From: Spirochaetia bacterium | GTDB taxonomy: Bacteria; Spirochaetota; Spirochaetia; Treponematales; Treponemataceae | Direction of reading: 5' to 3' | Length of the DNA stretch: 64,000 nt | Assembly (NCBI GenBank): GCA_900767955.1 | Contig: CAAGBC010000037.1 | Location: 248,001 to 312,000 of the forward strand | In this document: piece by piece, positions 16,578 through 26,400 of the stretch | Layout: every line of letters begins with the position of its first letter | How positions within the stretch are numbered: position 1 is the first letter of the stretch | Translations under genes and position numbers: made by a program | The notes under the pieces: model-generated | What the model saw: the letters and a program-made list of their open reading frames with translations, nothing else | Database searches by the model: none | Told to the model about the DNA's origin: nothing

Positions 16578-18791
16578 GTGACTTCTGGTCAAAAAACGGC
16601 CTTTAGTCTGTTGATTACTGTTTCACTTTTTGCAGCTTTAGTTGTTGCTTCATTTTTAGGTTTGTTTTCTTTTATAGATAAAAAGATTTATGAACCAACT
16701 AAAACAACGCAGCTAAAAAATGAGTTGAATCAAATTTCAACAGCTGGCGATGAATACATTTTGAATTTTCTCTCTGAATTTGGCTTTGAAAAAGGATATA
16801 TGTCTTTTTCAGAGATTTCATTGTATTTAAATAGAAACAGAAGCGATGGAACTGCAAAAACACTTTCCGATATTAATGGCAATTTGTTTTTTAATAATCC
16901 TGGATTAAAGGGAATTAGAATTGTTGATGTAAATGGAAAATCAATTCATTTTAGTACTTTTGAAAAAGATTTGCTAAAAAAAGATTCAAGCAAAAATCTT
17001 GTTGCATACAAAAATTACGATGAATTAATAACTTCAAATGGAAACAAAGAATTGCCTTATGAAGTTGTTAAAGCAAATGATTTTAAAAATAAAAACGAAA
17101 ATGAATATTCTTTAATTTTTGATTCAGAAAATAACAGATTAGTTTTTTCATATCCTCTTTATTATGAAGATTATCCTTTGATAAAAGCCTCTGTTTTATT
17201 TTATGTAGATGGTTCAGATTTTGTTCGTGATATTTCAAAAAAGAAGTTAATTTCCATAAATGAAAATGTGTTGTTGCTTTCTGCAAAAGAAGGAAAAGCT
17301 GGTGGATTTGCGTTGGGAATTCCAAATGTAAATCAGAATGTTTTTGTTTCTGAAATATTAAAGCGTTGGAATGAAACTACAGATTTTACAAAAATTTTTA
17401 ATGCTGTAACAGAAACAAATGAAAAGTCATACATAATGATTTCTTCGGAAGGAAATTTTGTAAAAGTTGTTGGCTTGTATGAAGATGATATTTTTGAAAT
17501 TTCTAATTTAGTAAAAATTACATTGCTAGTTTGTTCCTTTATTACGATATTCTTGCTTGTTTTTATTTTGTTCAATTGTAAGCAAGATGAATTGTTGAAT
17601 ATTAAAAAATATGTAAAGCGTTTTCAGATGGAAATGCTTAGCGAATATTTTGAAAGCGAAGAATTACGAAATGCAAAAACTCCTTTGGAACATTTTTCTG
17701 ATAATAAAGATGTTGTTTTTGGTAAAATAAAAAAAGGCTTAGGTTCTCAAGCGGTAAAATATCAAACAGAATTAGATTCTTTGCTTGATAAGAGTTGGCA
17801 GGAAATTATTGCTGTTTTATCAAATGTAAAAACTTCTTCTGAAAAGCATATCACAAGTACAAAAGCTGTTGTTGACGGAAATGAAATTAAAAAGATTTTG
17901 GAAGAATTTTTTGCCAAAGGAACTATAAATGTTCAAGCGGTAAATCATGTTGAAGTAAAAAAATCTCAAGTTCCAATTCCAGAAGCTGAAGCAGTAGAAG
18001 AACTGGAAGAAATTCCAGAAGTTGAAGTAGTAGAAGAACTGGAAGAAATTCCAGAGGCTGAAGCAGTAGAAGAATTAGAAGAAATTCTAGAAGCTGAAGT
18101 AGTAGAAGAACTGGAAGAAATTCCAGAGGTTGAAGCAGTAGAAGAACTAGAAGAAATTCCAGAGGCTGAAGCAGTAGAAGAATTGGAAGAAATTCCAGAA
18201 GCTGAAGTAGTAGAAGAATTAGAAGAAATTCCAGAAGCTGAAGTAGTAGAAGATATAGAAGAAGAAATTGATATTGACTCATTTGGCGTTGATGAAAGCG
18301 TTATGCAAGAGGTAAAAATTGATTTTGTAGAACCTCTTGAAGTGTGTATTGAGGATGAAGTTAATGAAGAATACGGAGATACTTCTATAGTTGAGAATTT
18401 TATTGTAGAATTACCTTCATTATTTTCTTTAAGAAATGCAGAAGAACTTCCGACAATAATTGAACATGAAAATCAAAATGACGATTTTTCAATTCCTTCT
18501 GTTGATTCAATTGTTTGTGAAGAAATAGAAGCGGAAACAAAAATACAACAAAATGAAGATATAAATATGCCGAGTGAAATTACATCAAGTGAAGAAATTT
18601 CTTCATTAAAAAATATTAATCAATCTTTTTCATTAACATCTTTTGCCTCTTGTGATAATGTTTCAGAAATTTATCCTGATGCCATTGTTGAAGGTGAAGA
18701 TGGAGTCTTTTCTATTTCTAACAGATTAGGGCCAAGCAATTTTACAATTGACGAAGCGTTTAAGCAACTTGTAGATTCTGTAATAAAATAA
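16578..18791 (+). CDS. Two-helix membrane protein with glutamate-rich 12-residue repeats
   Basis: A 737-residue protein starting with GTG (AGGAG upstream). Membrane helices lie at about residues 9-30 and 311-333, so residues 31-310 form an extracytoplasmic sensor-like domain and the rest is cytoplasmic. The cytoplasmic part contains seven full and one partial copy of a 12-residue unit, consensus EAEAVEELEEIP, at residues 469-564. A further acidic region and a conserved-looking C-terminus (SNRLGPSNFTIDEAFKQLVD) follow. No enzymatic domain is seen. The metN promoter lies inside its last codons. The role is unknown; a scaffold or signalling protein is possible. Confidence 0.75.
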   Translation: MTSGQKTAFSLLITVSLFAALVVASFLGLFSFIDKKIYEPTKTTQLKNELNQISTAGDEYILNFLSEFGFEKGYMSFSEISLYLNRNRSDGTAKTLSDINGNLFFNNPGLKGIRIVDVNGKSIHFSTFEKDLLKKDSSKNLVAYKNYDELITSNGNKELPYEVVKANDFKNKNENEYSLIFDSENNRLVFSYPLYYEDYPLIKASVLFYVDGSDFVRDISKKKLISINENVLLLSAKEGKAGGFALGIPNVNQNVFVSEILKRWNETTDFTKIFNAVTETNEKSYIMISSEGNFVKVVGLYEDDIFEISNLVKITLLVCSFITIFLLVFILFNCKQDELLNIKKYVKRFQMEMLSEYFESEELRNAKTPLEHFSDNKDVVFGKIKKGLGSQAVKYQTELDSLLDKSWQEIIAVLSNVKTSSEKHITSTKAVVDGNEIKKILEEFFAKGTINVQAVNHVEVKKSQVPIPEAEAVEELEEIPEVEVVEELEEIPEAEAVEELEEILEAEVVEELEEIPEVEAVEELEEIPEAEAVEELEEIPEAEVVEELEEIPEAEVVEDIEEEIDIDSFGVDESVMQEVKIDFVEPLEVCIEDEVNEEYGDTSIVENFIVELPSLFSLRNAEELPTIIEHENQNDDFSIPSVDSIVCEEIEAETKIQQNEDINMPSEITSSEEISSLKNINQSFSLTSFASCDNVSEIYPDAIVEGEDGVFSISNRLGPSNFTIDEAFKQLVDSVIK
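17982..18269 (+). repeat. In-frame 36-bp tandem repeat (about 8 copies)
   Basis: A 36-bp unit is repeated seven times plus a diverged eighth copy, in frame with the 16578 gene. Units differ mainly at Ala/Val codons (EAEA, EVEV, EAEV, EVEA) and at synonymous positions such as ctg/tta/cta for leucine. Such arrays change copy number by slippage or recombination. The opposite strand is open too and reads as a leucine-rich shadow. Confidence 0.95.
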
Positions 18792-18797
18792 TATACT
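18769..18797 (+). promoter_or_regulatory. metN promoter, probably leaderless
   Basis: TTGTAG (18769-18774), a 17-nt spacer and TATACT (18792-18797) lie across the stop codon of the upstream gene. The metN ATG at 18805 is eight bases after the -10 box, with no Shine-Dalgarno sequence. Confidence 0.5.
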
Positions 18798-18804
18798 TTT
18801 CCCT

Positions 18805-19830
18805 ATGGAAATTATTTTAGATAATCTTGTAAAAACATATAAGGGTGTAAACGATTCTTGTGATGTTACTGCTGTAAAAGGCGTTAGTTTACATATTCCT
18901 TCTAATAAAATTTTTGGTATTATCGGAAAAAGTGGGGCTGGGAAATCTTCCTTAGTAAGATTAATTAGTTTGTTAGAAAATCCTGATTCTGGTAGTGTAT
19001 TCTATGACAACAAAAAAGTTGATAATCTTGTTGGAAAAGATTTGTTGTTGCAACGCCGCAAATTGGGAATGATTTTTCAGAACTTTAATTTGTTTTCTTC
19101 AAGAACAGCTGGACAAAATATTGCTTATCCAATGGAAATATGTGGTTTTTCCAAAAAGCAAATAGATGTTCGTGTTGATGAAATGTTGGAACTTGTTGGC
19201 TTGGGCGATAAAAAAAATGCACCAGTTAGCACTCTTTCTGGTGGGCAAAAACAGCGAATTGCTATTGCTCGTGCTTTATCAACAAAACCTGATGTTCTTT
19301 TTTGTGATGAAGCAACAAGTGCTTTGGATCCACAGACAACAAAATCAATTTTAAGTTTAATTCGCAAAATCCAAGAACAAATGAATTTAACTGTTGTAAT
19401 GATAACTCACCAAATGGAAGTTGTTCGAGATGCTTGTAATTTGGTAGCAGTTTTGAATGATGGTGAAGTTGTGGAACAAGGTTCTGTTGATGATATTTTT
19501 ATTCATCCAAAAAGCGAAGTAACAAAAGAGTTTCTTGCAAATATTTCACAAAATCAAAAAGCCGATAATCAATTTGTTCGTTGGTCTAAAAATGGTGGAA
19601 AATACATTCTTCGTTTTACGGGGCATTTAACTGGTGAACCAATTTTAAGTCAAATGGCAAAAAAGTTTGATGTTGAATTTAATATCAGAGCTGGTGGAAT
19701 TCAAGCTCTTCCTGAAAATAAAGTTGGAACATTGGTAACTGATATTTTGGGAACAAATGAAGAAATTCAAAAAGCTATTTCATATTTGAATGAACAAGGC
19801 GTAATTGTTGAACTTGATTCGGGAGTGTAA
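18805..19830 (+). CDS. metN: Methionine ABC transporter ATPase MetN
   Basis: A 341-residue ATPase of the methionine uptake transporter. Walker A is GKSGAGKSS at about 40-48, the signature LSGGQKQRIAIARAL at about 143-157, Walker B DVLFCDEATSALDP follows, and the H-loop is MITHQMEVV. The C-terminal 90 residues form the NIL domain (LRFTGHLTGEPILSQMAKKF, IRAGGIQALPENKVGTLV), the ACT-like regulatory domain by which methionine inhibits transport. The permease gene metI follows after six bases. No metQ substrate-binding protein is nearby. Confidence 0.92.
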   Translation: MEIILDNLVKTYKGVNDSCDVTAVKGVSLHIPSNKIFGIIGKSGAGKSSLVRLISLLENPDSGSVFYDNKKVDNLVGKDLLLQRRKLGMIFQNFNLFSSRTAGQNIAYPMEICGFSKKQIDVRVDEMLELVGLGDKKNAPVSTLSGGQKQRIAIARALSTKPDVLFCDEATSALDPQTTKSILSLIRKIQEQMNLTVVMITHQMEVVRDACNLVAVLNDGEVVEQGSVDDIFIHPKSEVTKEFLANISQNQKADNQFVRWSKNGGKYILRFTGHLTGEPILSQMAKKFDVEFNIRAGGIQALPENKVGTLVTDILGTNEEIQKAISYLNEQGVIVELDSGV

Positions 19831-19836
19831 AGTCGT

Positions 19837-20502
19837 ATGTCTGGAATTTATAAAATATTAGAATTAGTTTTGCCTGCAACAGGACAAACTTGCTTGATGG
19901 TTTTGTTATCAACAGTTTTTAGTTTGATTTTAGGTTTTCCTTTGGGTGTTTTGTTGTGCGTAAGTGACCCTGTGTCTGGAATAAAACCTCGTAAAGTATT
20001 GTTTCAGATTTTAACTCGTATTGTAAATGCGTTGCGTTCGTTTCCTTTTATCATTTTAATGATTTTGTTGTTTCCTCTTTCTAGATTGATTGTAGGAAAA
20101 ACTATCGGAACTGCTGCAACTGTTGTTCCTTTGTCTGTGGCTGCGGCTCCTTTTGTTGCTAGAATTATTGAAACTTCATTAAAGGAAGTTGATTTTGGTG
20201 TTATTCAAGCTGCAAAAGCAATGGGTTCTTCAACAATGCAAATAATATTAAAAGTTTTAATTCCAGAAGCATTGCCTTCTTTGGTAGATGGAATAACATT
20301 AACTATAATCAATTTGATTGGATATTCAGCTATGGCTGGTGCAATTGGTGGTGGTGGATTAGGGGATTTGGCAATTCGTTATGGTTATCAAAGATTCCGT
20401 CCTGAAATTATGGCCATTGCTGTAATTGTTATTCTTATTATGGTTGAATTAATTCAGTTTATTGGCTCAAAAATTTCAGGAAGAATTGCTTCTAAACGAT
20501 AA
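19837..20502 (+). CDS. metI: Methionine ABC transporter permease MetI
   Basis: A 221-residue inner-membrane permease with five predicted membrane helices. The family-specific segments are present: VNALRSFPFIILMILLFPL, VPLSVAAAPFVARIIETSL, and the EAA-like ATPase-coupling motif EVDFGVIQAAKAMGSSTMQ at about 116-134. YSAMAGAIGGGGLGDLAIRYG near the C-terminus is characteristic of MetI. GGGAG upstream serves as ribosome-binding site. It would form the channel with two MetN subunits. Its stop abuts the convergent gene at 20503. Confidence 0.93.
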   Translation: MSGIYKILELVLPATGQTCLMVLLSTVFSLILGFPLGVLLCVSDPVSGIKPRKVLFQILTRIVNALRSFPFIILMILLFPLSRLIVGKTIGTAATVVPLSVAAAPFVARIIETSLKEVDFGVIQAAKAMGSSTMQIILKVLIPEALPSLVDGITLTIINLIGYSAMAGAIGGGGLGDLAIRYGYQRFRPEIMAIAVIVILIMVELIQFIGSKISGRIASKR

Positions 20503-22047
20503 TTATTGTTCTTGCTTTGTGTTTGCTTGAATCAAAGTTGTAAACAAATATATCTTTTTATATAGTGATACACTAAATTCTCGTAATGGTGTGTCACTAT
20601 AGTGTTCTAGTTCACGCCAGTTAGAAACGATTTCTGGTTTTTGCTTTCCTTCATCTTCAATAAGATTTTTTATTGATTTTCCTATTGTAACAATATTTCT
20701 AAGGCTATCTAAAATGTAATCATTTGCAGTTTCGTTTACATCGCCTACAATTCTTGTGATGATATTTCTTGCACCATTATCTCTATCTGCTTTTGTCATT
20801 AGGTTTTTGATTTTCATTCCGATTGGTTTGTCTTCTGCAATTTCTTCATCGAATTTTGTAATTTGATCAGCAACGGCTAAAAGTGAATGATACGCATTAG
20901 AAAAAGGTGAACACAAAGTAGGTGAATCCCATTTTCCGCGGACAATAACTAAATCGTAATAATTGCGTAAGTCTTTTTTTACAATTTCAATAAGGAATGC
21001 TTTTAAATATCCTAAGGCATTGCAGTAATTAAAGTAAGGTAAAGATTTAGCTTTTAAGGCTTGGGATTTTGATTCAGTATAATATTTTAATTGAACAACA
21101 GGTGTGTTTCCAAATAATTGTTCCAAGATGCTTGATGTTTTTGATTGAAGTTCTTGGGACTGTAATTTTTGTATAATATTGTAAGAATCGTTTCTAAGTG
21201 AATCTAAATATGGTTCTACAATGTTAAATGTTTGAAGTTGAATATTTGGTGTGAAGAATGGATCTTCTGAAGCAAGTTGAATTATCATTTCAAATGCTTC
21301 TGATTGTTTTATTGCTTGTAATTTTGCAATAATTTTTTTCCAAAGATTTAAAGTAACAGGTTCAACACCTTTGAAGTTGCGTAATAAATTTATTAATGCT
21401 GTCCAATCTGTATTAAATGGAATTGTCCATGCTACAGAGATAAAATCTTTTAAGTCATCAGAAATATATTCAGCATTAATTTTTTCAAAGCGAGGAGTCA
21501 TTGCAAAATTGCGTTCTTGCATGCCTTTATCAAATTTTTTGAGTAAAAAATAAAAGTCGTAAGTACAAAAATCTCTAAACGCAATAAGCTGTTTGTATAT
21601 CAAATCTACAGTTGAAATTTTTTCAGCTGTAAAATTATCATTAAATTGAGATATTTTTGCATCAATTTGTTCCTTTAGTCTATCTAAAGGAATTTCTTTG
21701 CTTAATTTAATTATATTATCTTCTGAAATTGATTCTTCAATTTGTTTTTGTTCTTCTGTTAGTGCAGATGAAATTACTATTTTTTTTAGAATGTTTGGGT
21801 TGTTGATTGATTCAAACATTACTTGTGCAGGAGAAATTGCCTTGTACAAGTCAAAGAATAATTTTGCCAAAAGTGGAGTAGCTTCGTTCCCTGAGTGTTT
21901 GTAATATTTGTTGTATTTTGATTTTGATAATCTTTTATTAATGGCTTTTAGTTTTTTCTTTTTTTCTGCATTTGGGTCATTGGAACCAAAAAGTGAAGAA
22001 AATAAATTTTGAAAGAAATTGCCAGCAGATGTTTTTTCATTTTTCAT
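20503..22047 (-). CDS. Spirochaete hypothetical protein, DUF5312-like
   Basis: A 514-residue soluble, mostly helical protein. It begins MKNEKTSAGNFFQNLFSSLF and contains ATPLLAKLFFDLYKAISPAQ at about 53-72. Both recall a spirochaete-specific family (DUF5312) that I know only by pattern. No catalytic motif is seen. The ATG at 22047 was chosen over a frame opening at 22083 because a complete promoter lies right upstream of it. The gene is monocistronic and convergent with metI. Confidence 0.7.
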   Translation of the reverse strand: MKNEKTSAGNFFQNLFSSLFGSNDPNAEKKKKLKAINKRLSKSKYNKYYKHSGNEATPLLAKLFFDLYKAISPAQVMFESINNPNILKKIVISSALTEEQKQIEESISEDNIIKLSKEIPLDRLKEQIDAKISQFNDNFTAEKISTVDLIYKQLIAFRDFCTYDFYFLLKKFDKGMQERNFAMTPRFEKINAEYISDDLKDFISVAWTIPFNTDWTALINLLRNFKGVEPVTLNLWKKIIAKLQAIKQSEAFEMIIQLASEDPFFTPNIQLQTFNIVEPYLDSLRNDSYNIIQKLQSQELQSKTSSILEQLFGNTPVVQLKYYTESKSQALKAKSLPYFNYCNALGYLKAFLIEIVKKDLRNYYDLVIVRGKWDSPTLCSPFSNAYHSLLAVADQITKFDEEIAEDKPIGMKIKNLMTKADRDNGARNIITRIVGDVNETANDYILDSLRNIVTIGKSIKNLIEDEGKQKPEIVSNWRELEHYSDTPLREFSVSLYKKIYLFTTLIQANTKQEQ

Positions 22048-22054
22048 AATGTTA

Positions 22055-22083
22055 ACTATGTTATAAAAAATACAGTCTGTCAA
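22055..22083 (-). promoter_or_regulatory. Promoter of the DUF5312-like gene, probably leaderless
   Basis: On the minus strand a perfect TTGACA (22078-22083), a 17-nt spacer and CATAGT (22055-22060) are followed after seven bases by the ATG at 22047. There is no room for a Shine-Dalgarno sequence. Confidence 0.6.
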
Positions 22084-22201
22084 GTTTCTTCTTTAATATA
22101 GAACAAAACTATATATTCTTGTATATTGTTAATGATTTTTTTTGTTATATAAATAGCAAGAATTTTGGATATTTTATTCAGAAAATTTACGGAGATATTA
22201 A

Positions 22202-23242
22202 ATGAAAAAAGTAAATTTAGTTTTAATGGGATTATTATTAAATGTTTTTGCTTTTGCATACAATCCACCTGTTGGAAGTCAAGCAATGTTTAATTTATCA
22301 AGTCCTACACAGTTATCTTATGCAGCTTCTGCTGCTGGAAGTGGGATTTTTAATGTAGGCCCAGATTCTATTGTTTTTAATCCTGCTCTTACTGCTATGG
22401 AACAGCGAATTCAGCTTGATACAGATTATAGTGCAATTTTTTCTACAAAATATGCTTCTTTTAATTCTGCTTTCCAAACTGGAATTTTAATTCCTTATAA
22501 ATGGCTTGTTTTAAGTGGATATTTAAACGGAACTTTTTCATCAGCACCAGAAATGGAATTAGGTAATTCAATGAATTTAAAAATTGGAATTGCAAAGGAA
22601 GTTTCAGAAAAAATTAGCGTTGGAATGAATCTTGCAACTGGTATTTTCTGGGAAGATAAAGTTGATTGGGCTTTAGGTGTTGATTTAGGTGTTTTGTACA
22701 GAAGGGAACGATTGGGCTTTGCAAAAGATTTTAGATTTGGTGTGGCTTTGTTAAACTTAGGAAAATATTACACAACAAATCTTCCTGGTTTGAATGAAGA
22801 TTATGATAGTGATTATTTTCCTTCCATTGCAACTTTAAAATTAGGCGTGGGAACAGTTTTGCTTGAAACTAAAAACTTTAATATTGGAGCTTCTTTTGAT
22901 ATAACAAGTCCAACTTTTCAAAATGCAATTTTTGATACAGGCCTTCAGTTTGGTGTAAAAGATACTGTTTTCTTGTCAATTGCTGAATCAATTGATATTA
23001 GAGAAGTTGTAAATGGTCATTACAATTTTATGCCTGCAATTGGTGTTACTGTTAAATTTATGTTCAATTCAAAAAATAATGAATATCTAAAAGCTCACGA
23101 TTGGGATCAAAGTGAAATGATTACATCTGCAGCTTGGCAACAAAAATATGAATCACTTCAAGTTGTTTCTGGTGGTTTGAAATTAAAATTAGGCTTAAAA
23201 GATACAACTCCTCCTGTTATTAAACTATGGGATGAGGAATAA
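22202..23242 (+). CDS. UPF0164 family outer-membrane protein (FadL/PorV-like)
   Basis: A 346-residue exported protein. The signal peptide covers residues 1-19 (ending FAFA). The mature N-terminus has the family pattern SYAASAAGSGIFNVGPDSIV followed by FNPALTAMEQRIQLD, typical of the FadL/PorV-like UPF0164 group of treponemes. The body is rich in amphipathic strands separated by glycine-asparagine turns (LGVDLGVLYRR, FRFGVALLNLGKYY, TLKLGVGTVL). Such proteins are predicted long-chain fatty acid or hydrophobic compound channels. GGAG precedes the ATG. A copy of the repeated hairpin element separates it from the next exported protein. Confidence 0.82.
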   Translation: MKKVNLVLMGLLLNVFAFAYNPPVGSQAMFNLSSPTQLSYAASAAGSGIFNVGPDSIVFNPALTAMEQRIQLDTDYSAIFSTKYASFNSAFQTGILIPYKWLVLSGYLNGTFSSAPEMELGNSMNLKIGIAKEVSEKISVGMNLATGIFWEDKVDWALGVDLGVLYRRERLGFAKDFRFGVALLNLGKYYTTNLPGLNEDYDSDYFPSIATLKLGVGTVLLETKNFNIGASFDITSPTFQNAIFDTGLQFGVKDTVFLSIAESIDIREVVNGHYNFMPAIGVTVKFMFNSKNNEYLKAHDWDQSEMITSAAWQQKYESLQVVSGGLKLKLGLKDTTPPVIKLWDEE

Positions 23243-23263
23243 AATAAAAATTTATGGAGGAGG

Positions 23264-23487
23264 GATAAAAACTTTCACTAAAATAGCGTAAAAGTTTTTA
23301 TCTTAAAGTTTGCGTTGCAAACTTTCTTATTTAGGGTTTAATACAAATCCTAAAAACGGCCGAGTCAAGGCCTTGAGCAAAGCGTGCCTTGACCGGACGT
23401 ATTAATTGCTGTTTTTCATTACATTATAAAACAGCGAAAAAAAATCAAATCGGAAATTGATATTTCCTCATTGATTTTTTATGGAGG
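23264..23487 (+). repeat. Repeated hairpin-rich leader element, copy A (with 80-bp insert)
   Basis: This 250-base gap between two exported-protein genes holds hairpin 1 (GATAAAAACTTT at 23264 against AAAGTTTTTATC ending 23302), hairpin 2 (AAAGTTTG/CAAACTTT, 23305-23325), hairpin 3 (GCTGTTTT/AAAACAGC, 23408-23435) and a terminal module with GGAAAT/ATTTCC flanked by AAATCAAAT and ATTGATTT (23442-23480). It ends in the ribosome-binding site GGAGG of the 23493 gene. Copies B (minus strand, 41432-41617) and C (56146-56278) share this order. Only copy A has an extra GC-richer block between hairpins 2 and 3. Confidence 0.85.
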
Positions 23488-23492
23488 AAAAA

Positions 23493-26400
23493 ATGAAAGG
23501 TTTTAGTAAGATTATTTTATCACTTCTTTTGCTTACATTAAGTTCATCATTGTTTGCACAAAAAAAAGAAGTTTATATTTCACCAAATAATGATGGAATT
23601 CAAGATGAATTTGTGCTTCCTATTAAAATTTCAGATAAAAGATTAATTACTGCATGGCAATTAGTTATTACTGATGAAAATGATAATGTTATCAGAACAA
23701 TCGGAAATAAAGTTGCTTTACCAAGTGGTGTTACATTCAAATCATTTTTTAAGCAATTAGTAACTCCAAAAGTAGGCGTTGAAATTCCAGAAACTGTTAC
23801 TTGGAATGGAACAATGGATAATGGTGAAACAGCTCCTGATGGAAATTACTATTACTACTTTACAGCAACAGATGAAAACGATAACACAGGAAAAACTTCA
23901 AAACGACTTGTTGTTGTTGATACAAAATCTCCAGAAATTGATTTAACTCAGCCAACTGATAAAATCTTTGGAGAAGGCGTAAAATCAGATTTTAGAATTA
24001 AACAGTCTGGTTCAAAAGAAGATAAATGGATTGGTAATTTTAAGAATTCTGTAGGGGAAGTTGTAAAAACATTTACATGGGAAAATGATGTTCCTGATAA
24101 CTTTAATTGGAACGGAACAGACGATAAAGGACAAATTGTTCCTGATGGCGTATATTCTTATGAAATTTCTGCAACAGATAGAGCTGGAAATACAAATGCA
24201 CAAACTTCAATTACAAATATTATTTATTCTGCAGAAAAACCTGCAACAAATATTTTAATTAATGGAAGTCGTTATTTTTCTCCAGAAACAGACAGTAAAC
24301 TTTCAACAATTAAGTTTGAAGTTCAGATTCCTGTTCCTGCTGCAAGTAGTGGAAATAAACTTTCAGAATGGAAAGTTTCAATCGTAGGTTCTGACGGAAA
24401 AATTTATCGCACTTACAAAGGTGATGACAAAAATCTTCCTCCTTCAGAAATAATTTTTGATGGAAAAGATGATAATAAAACACGCCTTCCAGAAGGAAAA
24501 TATCAAGCAACAGTTTCTGCAAAATATTTGAACGGTTATGTGCCTGCAATTATTAGATCTCCTGCATTTATTCTTGATGTAACAAAACCTTCTGCTCAAA
24601 TTGCTGTTTCTGATAAAGTATTCGGCGCAGGAACAAAAGATAAAGTTTCAATTTCAATGTTGATTACTCCAAAAGTTTATGCAACAGTTCCTTCTTGGAC
24701 TGGAAAAATCATCAATACAAAAGATTCTTCAGTTGTAAAAGAATATAACTTTGGTGAATTCCCACCTGAATCAATATCCTGGAATGGATTTGCTTCATCA
24801 GGAAGCCTTGCTCAAGACGGAAAATATAAATTCCAATTGTCTGGAACTGACTTAGCAGGAAACACAGGTGTAATTGTTTCAGAAGATGATTTTGAATTAA
24901 ATACAAAAACTGCAACAGTTTTATTGTCTGCAAGTGATATAGCTTTTTCTCCAAATGGAAATAAAGTAAAAGATACAATTTCCTTTAAACCAGTTTTAAA
25001 AGATGTTGATGCAATTGCAAGTTATGAATTTAAAGTTCTTGATTCAAAAGGAACTGCTGTAAAAACAATTTCTGATACAAAAGTAATTCCTTCTAATTTT
25101 GTTTGGGACGGAAAAGCAAATGATGGAATTATTTGTCCAGATGGAACTTATTCTGCCACACTTAAAGTTGTTTCTGCAAATGGTTCTGTTGCATCTGTAA
25201 ATAGCGCAAAATTTGCTCTTGATACAGTTGCTCCAAAAGTTGTTGCAAAAACTCCATGGTCAGTATTTTCACCAGACAAAGACGGAAATCAAGATGTAAT
25301 TCCAATTTCTATTTCCGATTGTTCAACAGAAAATCTTTGGACTGCTGAAGTTAAAAATTCAAAAGGCATTGCTGTAAAAAAATATTCATGGAAAGGAAAA
25401 ATCCGTTCAGCAACATCTGATTATTTTGAATGGGATGGTTCTAATGAATCTGGAAACAAGGCTGCTGATGGAATTTATTCAATTGTGATTTCTTCTGAAG
25501 ATGCTGCAGGTAATAAATTTTCTACTGCTTTGAATAATTTGACAATGGATTCCAGAGAAACAAAAGCTTATGTTATTGCAGAGCTTGAAGGAATTTCTCC
25601 AAATGGGGATAAAGTTTTAGATACACAAAAATTCAATATAAAAACATCTGTGCCAGAAGGAATTCTTTCTTGGAATTTTGATATTAGAAGTGAAAATGGA
25701 ACTTCAATTCGTGGTTGGTCAGAAAAGGATAGTGCAAATCTTCCTGCAACTATAATTTGGGACGGACTTGATTCTTCTGGAAAGCCTGCAGAAGGAACAT
25801 ACACAGGAACATTAAAAATTGCATACAAAAAAGGTAATTTAGTTCAGGCAATTTCTACTCCATTTATTTGTAGTGCAACTCCTCCTATGTTGAGCGTAAA
25901 AACTGCTCCAAAATACTTTAGCCCAGATAACGATGGTGTAGATGATGATTTATTTATTAAGTTGTCTGGTTCTACAAAAGCTTTAATAAAAAATTGGTCA
26001 TTTACAATTTACGATCCTTTAGGAAAAACATTCTGGAAAACAAATGGAACAAAAGCCATTACAGAGCGAATCATTTGGGACGGTTTAAGTAATGTTCAGA
26101 AAAATGCTTCTGGTTTTGCAGAGCGTGTTCAGTCTGCAACAGATTATCCTTATGAATTTAAAGTAACAGATTCCTTGGGAATGACTTCTGTTGTAAAAGG
26201 AAATATCGCTGTAGATGTTTTAGTTATTCGTGATGGAAGCGTTCTAAAAATGGCTGTTCCTTCTATTATCTTTAGAAGTGACAATGCAGACTTTAAAACT
26301 GTAAAAGAAGTTGCAAAAGGTGGACTTGCTTTAGACAAAGCTGAAAACAACGAAAAAGTATTAAAGCGTATTGCACAAATTTTGAACAAATTCAAAGACT

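Noticed and set aside
17982..18269. Tandem repeat as a possible CRISPR array
   Set aside because: The units are contiguous, in frame with a protein, and have no spacers.
17923..18282. Leucine-rich minus-strand ORF
   Set aside because: It is the antisense of the glutamate-rich repeat array, with no start signal of its own.
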